Part shown: one piece after another, positions 27,426 to 39,284 of the stretch
Position numbering within the stretch: position 1 is the stretch's first letter
Layout: every line of letters begins with the position of its first letter
Origin: Solibacillus sp. FSL W7-1464
GTDB taxonomy: Bacteria > Bacillota > Bacilli > Bacillales_A > Planococcaceae
Length of the DNA: 64,000 nt
Direction of reading: 5' to 3'
NCBI RefSeq assembly: GCF_038004425.1
Contig: NZ_JBBORC010000001.1
Span: 1,031,001 to 1,095,000, forward strand
Notes under the pieces: generated by a model
Database searches by the model: none
The model's input: the letters and a program-made list of their open reading frames with translations, nothing else
What the model was told of the DNA's origin: nothing
Program-made: the position numbers and the translations under genes

Positions 27426-27545
27426 ATGGAACGAAAGGCGGCGACTCCAGCGGGATAAGCGTGACGGCCGATACGCCGAAGGAGCAAAGCGACGAGGTGG
27501 ATTGGCCCACGCCTGCGGAAAGCGTCCGCCTGTAGCGGAATGTGC
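27426..27545 (+). repeat. Dispersed GC-rich intergenic repeat (GCGGAAAGCGTCCGCC type)
   Basis: This 120-base block is far richer in G+C than its surroundings. It contains GGCGACTCCAGCGGG near its left end and GCGGAAAGCGTCCGCCTG near its right end, the latter with internal dyad symmetry. A related piece (CCGCGGAAAGCATCCGCC) occurs at about 53504-53521. I recall similar short repeats between genes in Bacillaceae genomes. It lies in the pyrH leader and has no coding potential. Confidence 0.65.
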
Positions 27546-27599
27546 GGGCAGGTACTTATTTTGTTTTTGAGCCTTATTTCTAATTAAATAAATGAGTAA

Positions 27600-28336
<737 letters not shown>

Positions 28337-28337
<1 letters not shown>

Positions 28338-28894
28338 TGACACAACAAGTATTAAATCAAGCACAAGAAAAAATGACGAAATCTATTAATGCTTTCTCAC
28401 GTGAATTAGCTTCAATTCGTGCAGGTGTAGCAAATGCTTCACTATTGGACCGTATTACAGTGGATTACTACGGGACACCGACACCAATCAACCAAATGGC
28501 AGGTATTTCTGTACCGGAAGCACGCCTTTTAGTAATCCAGCCTTATGATAAATCAATCTTGGGCGAAATCGAAAAAGCGATTATGCGTTCTGACATCGGA
28601 ATCACTCCGACAAACGACGGTAATGTTATTCGTTTAGCAGTGCCGGCATTAACTGAAGAGCGCCGTAAAGAATTAGTGAAACAGGTGAAAAAAGAAGCGG
28701 AAGAAGCGAAAGTTGCTGTCCGCAACGTGCGCCGCGATGCAAACGATGACCTGAAAAAACTGGAAAAGAACGGTGAAATCACAGAAGACGAACTACGCGG
28801 CTTCAATGATGACATTCAAAAACTAACAGACAACTCGATCGTTAAAATCGAGGAGTTAGTGAAAGAAAAAGAAAAAGAAATTTTAACAGTTTAA
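28337..28894 (+). CDS. frr: Ribosome recycling factor
   Basis: RRF splits post-termination ribosomes together with EF-G. The 185-residue product carries [17 protein letters not shown], the [13 protein letters not shown] block and the [20 protein letters not shown] helix, all diagnostic. It is translationally coupled to pyrH. Confidence 0.98.
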
Positions 28895-28919
28895 TTTTAA
28901 GAGTATTTTATTGGAAACT

Positions 28920-29053
28920 GGTTGATTGGAATGGTTTTGCGGCAGGAGTGCTGAGTGATAGTAAAAGGAACAAATGCTAAAAACGCCACGTCCTGTGGCA
29001 ACGCTTTTGTGACCAACATCGTGTTGGCCTCCGACACGCAATGGAAATCAACC
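28920..29053 (+). repeat. 134-bp intergenic element with short terminal inverted repeats
   Basis: The element is bounded by GGTTGATT (28920-28927) and AATCAACC (29046-29053), a perfect 8-bp inverted repeat, and contains the twin-hairpin core at 28985-29027. It has no open reading frame. The right end GGAAATCAACCC recurs at about 33612 without the rest. It resembles a small non-autonomous interspersed repeat; mobility is inference. Confidence 0.6.
28985..29027 (+). repeat. Twin-hairpin repeat, copy 1
   Basis: Hairpin 1 is GCCAC-GTCCT-GTGGC (28985-28999). A 13-base linker begins AA and ends TGA. Hairpin 2 is CCAAC-ATCGT-GTTGG (29013-29027), followed by CCTC. Two other copies (42920-42962, 53432-53474) keep the 5-5-5, 13, 5-5-5 layout with different stem bases. 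Confidence 0.75.
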
Positions 29054-29093
29054 CGAATGTTAATAAGGTAATATCTAATTTTTAATAATTTTG

Positions 29094-29132
29094 TTTCGCG
29101 CTGGTGGATTACATTAGCGCGAAATCTTTTTC
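29094..29132 (+). terminator. Intrinsic terminator after frr (first)
   Basis: TTTCGCGCT (29094-29102) and AGCGCGAAA (29116-29124) make a perfect 9-bp stem followed by TCTTTTTC. Confidence 0.75.
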
Positions 29133-29160
29133 TGGCGAAGTATGAACTTTACATGGATTA

Positions 29161-29189
29161 AAACGTCCTGCTAATAAGGACGTTTTTTT
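29161..29189 (+). terminator. Intrinsic terminator after frr (second)
   Basis: AAACGTCC (29161-29168) and GGACGTTT (29178-29185) form a perfect 8-bp stem that runs into a T-run. It lies 30 bases after the first terminator; the remaining 240 bases to uppS show only the promoter listed below. Confidence 0.85.
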
Positions 29190-29381
29190 ACAATATATAG
29201 ATAAAATATAAATTTGTTAGGGAAATATAGCTGGAGCAAAAAGAACATGCACATGAACCCATTCCCCCTAATTAAAAGTATAAATTGTGGAAAAAATACA
29301 TATTAAAGTTAAAAGAAGAACAATTATTTTTCAGGATACTAAAGAACTTCATTAGATAAAAAGGACAGGCTATCCCTTTTT

Positions 29382-29390
29382 TGATATGAT
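29382..29390 (+). promoter_or_regulatory. Extended -10 promoter of uppS-cdsA-dxr
   Basis: TG (29382-29383), one base, TATGAT (29385-29390), 44 bases upstream of the chosen uppS start. No clear -35 element is seen. Confidence 0.5.
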
Positions 29391-29433
29391 AAAAAGGAAA
29401 GCAGTCCGATTTGTGCAGTTGGGGGTATTAACT

Positions 29434-30228
29434 ATGTTTAAAAAACTTTTTGGGAAAAATACAAATAAAGAACAATCATTCGGTAGTGAAAATGTGGACT
29501 TAGTTAAGGGAGAGGATATCCCTACCCATATTGCAATTATTATGGACGGAAATGGACGTTGGGCAAAAAAGCGTTCGATGCCACGGGTTGCAGGACATCA
29601 TGAAGGAATGAAAACCGTTCGAAAAATAACACGTTGCGCTTGTGATTTAGGAGTGGAAGTATTGACGCTCTATGCGTTTTCAACAGAAAACTGGAAGCGT
29701 CCTAAATCAGAAGTGGAATTTTTAATGCGTTTACCGGAGCAATTTTTAAATTCCTTTTTACCGGAGCTGATGGAGCGGAATATTAAAGTAGAAATGATCG
29801 GTGTGATGGATTCATTGCCGGAATATACACAATCTGCTTTGAAAAAGGCGATGGAAGCAACTGCAGGGAATACCGGTTTGGTCCTAAATTTTGCGATGAA
29901 TTACGGTGGGCGTGCTGAAATTGTAATGGCGATGCAACAGCTTCTGAAAGAGGTAGAAGCGGGAAAGATTACAATTGATGAATTAAATGAACAACATATT
30001 TCCCAGTATGTAATGACGGCTCATTTACCTGAACCTGATTTACTGATTCGCACGAGTGGTGAAGTGCGCATAAGTAACTTTATGCTATGGCAGCTTGCCT
30101 ATACGGAGTTTTGGTTTACTGATACGCATTGGCCTGATTTTGACGAAGCATGTTTAAAAGAGGCGATCTCTGTGTATCAAAACCGTAACCGCCGTTATGG
30201 AGGGCTGAAAGGAGAAGGAACAAATTGA
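29434..30228 (+). CDS. uppS: Undecaprenyl diphosphate synthase
   Basis: UppS condenses isopentenyl units on farnesyl diphosphate to make the C55 carrier for cell-wall precursors. ATG 29434 follows TTGGGGGTATT and gives 264 residues; ATG 29386 overlaps the promoter and is rejected. The catalytic Asp lies in AIIMDGNGRWAKKR, and STENWKRP, LVLNFAMNYGGRAEI and LIRTSGEVRISNF are family blocks. The last has Val where relatives usually have Gln, a small change. Coupled to cdsA by overlap. Confidence 0.96.
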   Translation: MFKKLFGKNTNKEQSFGSENVDLVKGEDIPTHIAIIMDGNGRWAKKRSMPRVAGHHEGMKTVRKITRCACDLGVEVLTLYAFSTENWKRPKSEVEFLMRLPEQFLNSFLPELMERNIKVEMIGVMDSLPEYTQSALKKAMEATAGNTGLVLNFAMNYGGRAEIVMAMQQLLKEVEAGKITIDELNEQHISQYVMTAHLPEPDLLIRTSGEVRISNFMLWQLAYTEFWFTDTHWPDFDEACLKEAISVYQNRNRRYGGLKGEGTN

Positions 30229-31022
30229 AACAACGCATCATTACCGGAGTAATTGCTGCAGCATTATTTATTCCATTCGTAATTTATGGAGGAGCGCCGT
30301 TTGCGGTTTTAATGAGTATCATCGCAGTGATCGGTTTCTATGAATTGTTGAAAATGAAAGGAATTTCAATTGCATCTGTTCCAGGTATTATTGGTACACT
30401 TGCATTATTAGTGTTGGTTGTACCAAATGAATGGTCACTTAATGTTGTAGAGTTTTTCCAATATGATTCGATTTTAATGATTGTATATGGAATCGCGGCA
30501 TTATTGTTGATTTATATTGTACTGGTAAAAAATAAAATGACGTTTGATGAAATTGGTTTTATATTGCTAGGGGCATTTTATGTCGGACTTGGTTTCCACT
30601 ATTTTATCGAAACACGTTTTATCGGATTGGAATTTGTCGTGTTTGTGTTATTAGTCGTATGGACAACAGATTCCGGTGCCTATTTTGTTGGCCGTAAATT
30701 AGGAAAGAACAAATTATGGCCGGAGATATCACCGAAGAAGACAGTGGAAGGTTTTGTTGGCGGGATCGTGATTGCAGTTATTTTCGCAATTGCTATGCAG
30801 CTGATCTATCCTTTTGCTTCAAGCTGGCTGCAATTAATCGTTGTGACAATTATTGCTTCGATCATCGGACAAATGGGTGATTTGGTTGAATCGGCTATTA
30901 AACGTCATTATGATGTGAAAGATTCAGGCAATATCCTGCCAGGACACGGCGGCATATTGGACCGTTTTGACAGTTTACTATTTGTTGTACCATTACTGCA
31001 CTTTTTACATTTCTTTTCCTAG
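30225..31022 (+). CDS. cdsA: Phosphatidate cytidylyltransferase (CDP-diglyceride synthase)
   Basis: CdsA makes CDP-diacylglycerol for all phospholipids. It starts at a TTG overlapping the uppS stop, preceded by GGAGAAGG. The 265-residue protein has seven to eight membrane helices and the CDS signature near the C-terminus (SAIKRHYDVKDSGNILPGHG, then GILDRFDS). Confidence 0.96.
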   Translation: MKQRIITGVIAAALFIPFVIYGGAPFAVLMSIIAVIGFYELLKMKGISIASVPGIIGTLALLVLVVPNEWSLNVVEFFQYDSILMIVYGIAALLLIYIVLVKNKMTFDEIGFILLGAFYVGLGFHYFIETRFIGLEFVVFVLLVVWTTDSGAYFVGRKLGKNKLWPEISPKKTVEGFVGGIVIAVIFAIAMQLIYPFASSWLQLIVVTIIASIIGQMGDLVESAIKRHYDVKDSGNILPGHGGILDRFDSLLFVVPLLHFLHFFS

Positions 31023-31044
31023 GACATAGAAAGGACGTATCATT

Positions 31045-32190
31045 GTGAAAAAAATTAGTTTATTAGGGGCAACAGGTTCCATCGGATGGCAAACTTTTGA
31101 TATTCTACTTGCCAATCCGAATGAATTTAAGCTTGTTGCATTTTCAGCTGGGCAAAATATTGAAAAGTCCCGTGAAATCATTAAAAAACTGCAACCAGAA
31201 TTAGTTTCAATGCAAACAGAGGAAGCGGCAGGCACTTTACAAAAAGAATTCCCGCATGTTTCCTTTACATATGGAGAAAAAGGATTGGTCGAAGTGGCGA
31301 CACATCCGGATTCGACAGTGCTTGTCAATGCGGTATTAGGCAGTGTTGGACTGGAATCGACACTTGCTGCAATCCGTATGGGGAAAACGATTGCGATTGC
31401 CAATAAAGAAACACTTGTAACAGCGGGACATCTTGTAATGGCTGAAGCGAAAAAATACAATGCCCCGATCTTACCGGTAGACAGTGAACATTCAGCTGTT
31501 TTCCAATCGATGAACGGTGAAAATAAAAAGCGTATCGAGCGCATTGTTTTAACGGCATCCGGTGGTTCATTCCGCGATCGAACAAGGGATGAGCTGGCAG
31601 GTGTAACAGTAAAAGATGCATTGAATCACCCGAACTGGTCAATGGGAGCCAAAATTACGATTGATTCAGCAACAATGATGAACAAAGGGCTTGAAGTTAT
31701 TGAGGCACATGTACTGTTTGATATGCCATATGACAACATCGATGTGCTGCTGCACCGTGAAAGCATCATTCACTCGATGGTGGAATATGAGGATACAAGT
31801 GTCATCGCGCAGCTCGGAACACCGGACATGCGTGTGCCGATTCAGTATGCGCTTAGCTACCCGGATCGTTTACCGCTTGCAAATGGCCAACGTTTAAATT
31901 TGGCCCAAATTGGACAGCTTCATTTTAAGGAAGTGGATTTTGACCGTTTCCGCGCACTAAAGCTTGCTTATGATGCAGGACGTATGGGCGGAACAATCTT
32001 AACGGCGATGAACGCGGCAAACGAAGCTGCAGTTGCATTGTTTTTACAGGAAAAAATTACTTTTTTAGAAATTGAAGAATGTATTGAGCGTATTATGAAT
32101 AGTCATAACAATATCGCTTTGCCAGATTTAGCAACTATTTTGCATGTAGACAGTGAGACGAGAAAAACAGTCGCAACCATGGTAAAATAG
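31045..32190 (+). CDS. dxr: 1-deoxy-D-xylulose 5-phosphate reductoisomerase
   Basis: Dxr is the second step of the MEP isoprenoid pathway that feeds UppS. It starts at GTG 31045 after GAAAGGACG. The 381-residue product has the NADPH-binding N-terminus ([14 protein letters not shown]), the metal-site block [11 protein letters not shown] and the ASGGSFRD loop. Operon with uppS and cdsA. Confidence 0.97.
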   Translation: MKKISLLGATGSIGWQTFDILLANPNEFKLVAFSAGQNIEKSREIIKKLQPELVSMQTEEAAGTLQKEFPHVSFTYGEKGLVEVATHPDSTVLVNAVLGSVGLESTLAAIRMGKTIAIANKETLVTAGHLVMAEAKKYNAPILPVDSEHSAVFQSMNGENKKRIERIVLTASGGSFRDRTRDELAGVTVKDALNHPNWSMGAKITIDSATMMNKGLEVIEAHVLFDMPYDNIDVLLHRESIIHSMVEYEDTSVIAQLGTPDMRVPIQYALSYPDRLPLANGQRLNLAQIGQLHFKEVDFDRFRALKLAYDAGRMGGTILTAMNAANEAAVALFLQEKITFLEIEECIERIMNSHNNIALPDLATILHVDSETRKTVATMVK

Positions 32191-32271
32191 GAAAGTGTGA
32201 AAAACGGATGTGAAGAACGAAAAGGTGGACATCCCCTTTTGTACAAGCATGCCTTTTTTCAAAGAGCTTAA

Positions 32272-32300
32272 TTGCTAGAAAAGATTGAGCGAAATACTAT
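32272..32300 (+). promoter_or_regulatory. SigA-type promoter of rseP
   Basis: TTGCTA (32272-32277), 17 bases, TACTAT (32295-32300), 30 bases before the rseP start. An imperfect AAAAGG...CCTTTT hairpin (about 32219-32241) upstream may end dxr transcripts, but its T-run is short. Confidence 0.55.
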
Positions 32301-32330
32301 TCGGCTCAGTTCCAATGAAGGTGGGAGATT

Positions 32331-33587
32331 ATGCAAACAGTTATAGCCTTTATTTTAATTTTTGGCTCACTCGTTTTTTTCCATGAGCTAGGTCACTTCT
32401 TATTTGCAAAGAAAGCAGGCATTATGGTGCGTGAATTTGCGATTGGTATGGGACCGAAGATTTTTGGGATGACGAAAGGAGAAACAGTCTATACGCTACG
32501 ACTATTGCCGATTGGCGGTTATGTAAGAATGGCCGGCGAAGATACCGATACGGTAGAACTGCAGCCCGGTTACCGCGTAGCTTTAATAACGAACGAAGAA
32601 AATATCGTAGAAAAAATCATACTCAACCAAAAAACACATTACCAGAACGTCATCTTTTTAGAAGTAGAGCGTGCAGATCTGGAACGTGAACTTTGGATTG
32701 AAGGTTATGATGAGGATGACCAGTTCATTCGCTACAATGTATCGCGGACAGCAAGCGTCGTTGAAAATGGTACGGAGCAGATGATTGCACCGCTTGATCG
32801 CCAATTTAATTCAAAATCTGTTGGTGCTCGTGCAATGGCAATTTTCGCGGGTCCATTGTTCAACTTTATTTTAGCGTTTTTCATCTTCTTGATTATCGGG
32901 CTCATTCAGGGGATTCCTTCCGATGAACCGGTCATTGCCGAAGTTGTGGACAATTCTGTTGCAAGCAGTGCCGGATTGGTCGATGGCGATAAAGTCGTCA
33001 AGGTGAACGGGCAGTCGATTTCAACTTGGGAGGAACTATCCGAACAAATTTTCGACAATCCAAACAAAGCCGTAACATTCGAAGTGGAACGTGCAACGGG
33101 CAATGAAATAATTGAACTGACACCAAAAGCTGTGGAACAGGAAGGCGGTCCAGACTACGGACAGATCGGCGTTATGCGTTCCATTGAAAAAAATCCGCTG
33201 CAAGCCGTAGTTTACGGTGTGGAAGAAACATATAACATGATTATTACAATCGGGACACTTGTCGGCAAACTGATTACAGGCCAATTCTCGATTGATGCAT
33301 TATCAGGCCCGGTAGGAATTTATAAAACAACGGAAACGGTCGTCACTTTCGGTTTATATAATATTCTATACTTTGCGGCGATGCTGAGCGTCAACTTGGG
33401 GATTATGAACTTGTTACCACTACCGGCACTTGATGGTGGCCGTTTACTTTTCTTCGCTGTGGAAGCAGTAAGGGGAAAACCGATCGACCGACAAAAAGAA
33501 GGTATGGTTCATTTCGTCGGAATCCTCCTCCTGATGATCCTAATGGTCGTCGTAACATGGAACGATATCCAGCGATTCTTCTTTTAA
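32331..33587 (+). CDS. rasP: Site-2 zinc metalloprotease RseP/RasP
   Basis: This intramembrane protease cuts anti-sigma factors and remnant signal peptides. The zinc motif HELGH is in the first helix (FFHELGHFLFAKK), and the third ligand motif LPALDGGRLL is near residue 365. A PDZ domain lies at about 195-270 (NSVASSAGLVDGDKVVKVNG). Length 418 agrees with Bacillus RasP. GGTGGGAG precedes ATG 32331. Confidence 0.96.
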   Translation: MQTVIAFILIFGSLVFFHELGHFLFAKKAGIMVREFAIGMGPKIFGMTKGETVYTLRLLPIGGYVRMAGEDTDTVELQPGYRVALITNEENIVEKIILNQKTHYQNVIFLEVERADLERELWIEGYDEDDQFIRYNVSRTASVVENGTEQMIAPLDRQFNSKSVGARAMAIFAGPLFNFILAFFIFLIIGLIQGIPSDEPVIAEVVDNSVASSAGLVDGDKVVKVNGQSISTWEELSEQIFDNPNKAVTFEVERATGNEIIELTPKAVEQEGGPDYGQIGVMRSIEKNPLQAVVYGVEETYNMIITIGTLVGKLITGQFSIDALSGPVGIYKTTETVVTFGLYNILYFAAMLSVNLGIMNLLPLPALDGGRLLFFAVEAVRGKPIDRQKEGMVHFVGILLLMILMVVVTWNDIQRFFF

Positions 33588-33673
33588 AATTTATTAAGAT
33601 GATTTAACTGGATGGAAATCAACCCCATGTCAGATGCAGAATCTCTTTTAAACAAAATACGTTTTAAAATGGC

Positions 33674-33715
33674 AGCTTTGAGCGTTTTGTATGAATAATA
33701 CTAGCGTTCAAAGCT
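33674..33715 (+). other. Stable hairpin between rasP and proS
   Basis: AGCTTTGAGCGTT (33674-33686) pairs with AGCGTTCAAAGCT (33703-33715) over 13 bp including two G-U pairs. The following AAATTTGATT is a poor T-run, so termination would be weak. The 3' arm overlaps the -35 box of the proS promoter. Confidence 0.6.
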
Positions 33716-33736
33716 AAATTTGATTAGTATTATAAA
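33708..33736 (+). promoter_or_regulatory. Candidate promoter of proS
   Basis: TTCAAA (33708-33713), 17 bases, TATAAA (33731-33736). No T-box element is visible upstream of proS. Confidence 0.5.
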
Positions 33737-33750
33737 GAGCAGCAATTTAA

Positions 33751-35478
<1,728 letters not shown>

Positions 35479-35502
35479 TAATGATTAAGATAGAGAGAAC
35501 GG

Positions 35503-35539
35503 GAAAGTACAATTTTTTATGTACTTTCTTTTCTTTTTC
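35503..35539 (+). terminator. Intrinsic terminator of proS
   Basis: GAAAGTAC (35503-35510) and GTACTTTC (35521-35528) form an 8-bp stem followed by TTTTCTTTTTC. The remaining 108 bases before polC show no convincing promoter. Confidence 0.8.
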
Positions 35540-35647
35540 ATTGGATGTGGAGGGGCCGACTTTGATCGGTGTGGCGGTCAGTATTTTGACATGCCCGGCG
35601 AATCCCTTAGCCTCCCAATGAAAACAGTTATTGAAAGGGTGAAATAA

Positions 35648-38567
35648 TTGTCAAAACAGGAAGGAAGACAAAAATTCCTACTTTTGTTACAGCAGCTTGA
35701 ATTGACTGATGATGTCTATATGTCCTTTTTTGAAAATGGAACACTCGAACGTGTAACGGTTCATAAAAAGAAACGTATTTGGGACTTTAAAATTAAAATA
35801 GAAAATATATTGCCTTATCAGGTGTATCAGTTACTGCGTATGCGGATGGTCGAGAAGTTTTCTCCTATAGCCAATGTGTTACTGACAATCGAGTCGCATA
35901 ATCCGGTAGTTAATGAGCAGCATATTTTGGATTATTGGCAAGTAGTCATTGAGCAATTGGATGAAATGTCGCCGCTCCTGCGTGCAAATTTATCGAAGCA
36001 AACACCGAAATGGACAGGACATAAGCTTATTGTGACATCGATGCTCGAAGTCGAATACTTGTCATTAAAAGCGAAATATACAGATAAAATTGCCGAGTCG
36101 TACAAAACATTCGGTTTCCCTCATATCCCGCTGGAGTTCCAGCTTGTAGAGGAAAATGATGAATTTATCGCACAGCAAGAAGCGTTTTACCAGCAGCGCA
36201 GGGAAGAGGAAGAGCGATTGTCCAAACAGGCGATGGCCGACTTTGCGACACGTGAAAAAGAAAAGGCGGCCAATCCGGGTGCAGTTTCCAATGGAGATAC
36301 ACCATTCCAGATTGGAGCACTCATTAAAAATCCGGATCCGGTCGAAATCCGTACAGTACTGGAAGAAGAACGCTCGATTGTACTGGAAGGGTTTATTTTT
36401 GCATGTGATATTAAAGAACTTCGAAGCGGTCGATCATTGCTTGAGTTTAAAATTTCCGACTACACCGACTCACTAATGGTCAAAATGTTCTCAAACGGTG
36501 ATGAGGATGTCGCGAAGATGAAGCAGATGAGCAAAGGGATGTGGGTGCGTGTACGCGGATCCATTCAGCTTGATACATTTGCCCGCGATCTGGTCATGAT
36601 GGTAAAAGACATCAATGAAATCAAGCGTGAACCTAAAAAAGACCATGCTCCGGAAGGCGAAAAGCGTGTTGAGCTCCACCTGCATACACCGATGAGTCAA
36701 ATGGATGCGATGACATCTGTCGATAAACTTGTCGCACAGGCAGCCAAATGGGGACATCCTGCAATTGCGGTAACCGACCATGCAGTTGTTCAGGCATTCC
36801 CTGAAGCGTATGCTGCCGGCAAGAAAAATGGCATTAAAGTCATTTACGGCGTGGAAGCAAACTTAGTGGATGACGGAAAACCAATTGTTTACGATCCGAT
36901 TGATGTGGACCTTGAAGATGCTACGTATGTCGTATTTGACGTAGAGACGACCGGCTTTTCGAATGTGTATGACACAATTATCGAGCTGGCGGCAGTTAAA
37001 ATAAAAAATGGTCAAGTCATTGATACATTTGAACGTTTCTCAAACCCGCACCGTAAATTAACAGCAAAGATTATCGAGCTGACACATATTACCGACGATA
37101 TGCTCGTCAATGCACCAGAGCTGAGTGATGTCATCCGCGAATTCCATGATTTTATCGGCGATGGCGTTGTTGTCGCGCATAATGCAGCGTTTGACTTAGG
37201 CTTCTTATATGTTGCCTACAAAAATGCGGGCATAGAAGTTCGCCACCCGGGGATCGATACGGTCGAGCTTTCCCGACTTGTCAACCCAGGGCAAAAATCG
37301 CATAACTTAAAAACATTGACGAAAAAATACAATATCGAACTAACCCAGCATCACCGTGCCATTTATGATACCGAAGCAACAGGTGAGCTCTTCTTGCATC
37401 TATTGAAGCAGGCAGCCGATTTAGGCATTAAAAATCTGATTGAAATGAATGACCATGTCGGCGGTGAAGAAGGATACAAACAGTCACGTCCAAGTCACTG
37501 TACGATTTTGGCGGTAGATGATGCCGGACTGAAAAATCTGTTTAAGCTAATCTCTATCTCGCATACGCAAACATTTTACCGTGTACCGCGTATTCGCCGA
37601 TCCGATTTGCAGAAACTGCGACAAGGTTTGATTGTTGGCTCAGGCTGCTCGAATGGTGAGCTATTTGAAACGATGATGAATAAAACGCAGGAAGAAGCAG
37701 AGCGTATCGCAAAATTCTATGATTATTTGGAAGTCATGCCGAAACCGGTCTATTCTCCATTAGTGGATGGCGGTACGGTGCATGATGAATGGGCATTGGA
37801 AGACATTATCCGCCGTATCGTCAAGCTTGGCAAAAAGCTGAACTTACCGGTTGTAGCTACTGGAAATGTCCATTACCTGCATGAAACCGATGCAAAGTTC
37901 CGTCAAATCCTTGTTGGTTCAATGGGTGGGGCAAACCCGCTGAACCGGAATCCTTTACCGAAAGTCCATTTCCGTACAACGGATGAAATGCTGAAGGAAT
38001 TCGACTTTTTAGGTCCGGATTTGGCGAAGGAAGTTGTTGTGACAAATACGCAGCTAGTTGCCGATATGATCGGCGATGTAAAACCGATCAAAGATGATTT
38101 ATATACACCGAAAATTGAAGGATCGGATGATGAAGTAACGAATCTGACATATGAAATGGCACATAGCATTTACGGCGAAAATTTACCGGAAATTGTACAG
38201 GCACGGATCGATAAGGAACTGAAATCCATTTTAGGGCATGGATTCGGGGTAATTTACCTGATTTCCGCAAAGCTCGTAAAAAAATCGCTCGCTGACGGTT
38301 ACTTAGTAGGTTCGCGTGGTTCTGTAGGATCATCCCTTGTCGCGACATTTATGGAAATTACCGAAGTGAATCCGCTGCCTCCGCATTATGTTTGTCCAAG
38401 CTGCAAGCATTCTGAGTTTATCGCGGATGGTTCGGTTGCATCGGGCTATGACTTACCGAACAAACAATGCCCGGAATGTGGTGCCCCGTTTAAAAAAGAC
38501 GGCCAGGATATCCCGTTCGAAACGTTCCTAGGGTTCAAAGGAGATAAGGTACCTGATATCGATTTGA
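35648..38567 (+). CDS. polC: DNA polymerase III PolC, 5' exon (residues 1-973 plus first base of codon 974)
   Basis: PolC is the essential Gram-positive replicative polymerase. The exon starts at a TTG after AAAGGGTGAAATA and encodes the N-terminal domain, an OB fold (about 215-330), the PHP domain (KRVELHLHTPMSQMDAM), a DEDDh proofreading exonuclease (VVFDVETTGF, VAHNAAFDLGF, HHRAIYDTEATGE), the start of the palm and a CPSC/CPEC zinc knuckle. It ends after PDIDL, residues Asp970 and Asp972 of the catalytic motif. Without splicing, translation continues four residues (SATR, then C) and stops at 38582. Exon 2 starts at 41219; joined, they give about 1441 residues, as in B. subtilis. Confidence 0.95.
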
Positions 38568-39284
38568 GTGCGACACGTTGCTAATTGAAAAGATTAGCCA
38601 CCAATAAGGTAGAACTGCTATTTCGAAGTATGGAATGAAGGAGTAACTTCCTGAAACATGCTCGCTGAAGCTACGACATGCAAGCAGATGACTGCAAAAC
38701 TGAAACTTGTATGAAGCTCGTTAAAGTAGGCTAAAGTTCACCCAAACAGCTCGGCTGTGGAAAGAGAGTAATCTTGTGAATGATAGGCCTGGCGTCTATA
38801 AACTTTCTATGGTTAGAATCAGTAGAATCACTGGGACGAACCCTCGACTGACTTTTCGTGAATGTCACGCGGTAGAAATGCTGCGGAGTCCAAAGTAGGA
38901 CTTCTAGGTGTGGATGAGTAAGCGTTTGGTTATGAAAATCCATCTTGTGTTACAGGCACATGCAAGCCTAGCGGAATTTAGGGGGAACCTAAGGAAAGAT
39001 GTACAGATAGAAATAGTGGAACGTGTGAAGCTCCGAACGTAAGAGACAGTTGCATGTCAATGACGACGGTACGAGGAAAGGCTTTTAGCTATAACTCGTT
39101 TTAACGGAGTGGCAGTAGTGCCGTAGTACTGATGATGAAATGCCAATGATGACTGAATAACAAATAGGTCGGAGGAAAAAACATTTCTGAGGGAAGGGCA
39201 CAAGTCGTTAGTGTTGAAAACAAACCTACACAAGTCAGATTCTAGTATGACTAAAGAGAACGAAAGCTCATAGGGAGTGATTAG

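Noticed and set aside
35541-35647. Possible repeat with small hairpins before polC
   Set aside because: It has CCGA/TCGG and GTCA/TGAC pairs but does not keep the twin-hairpin spacing, so it was not counted as a copy.
38585-39284. Long stretch without genes next to polC
   Set aside because: Explained as the 5' RNA domains of the intron; the short antisense frame at 38731-38943 is chance.
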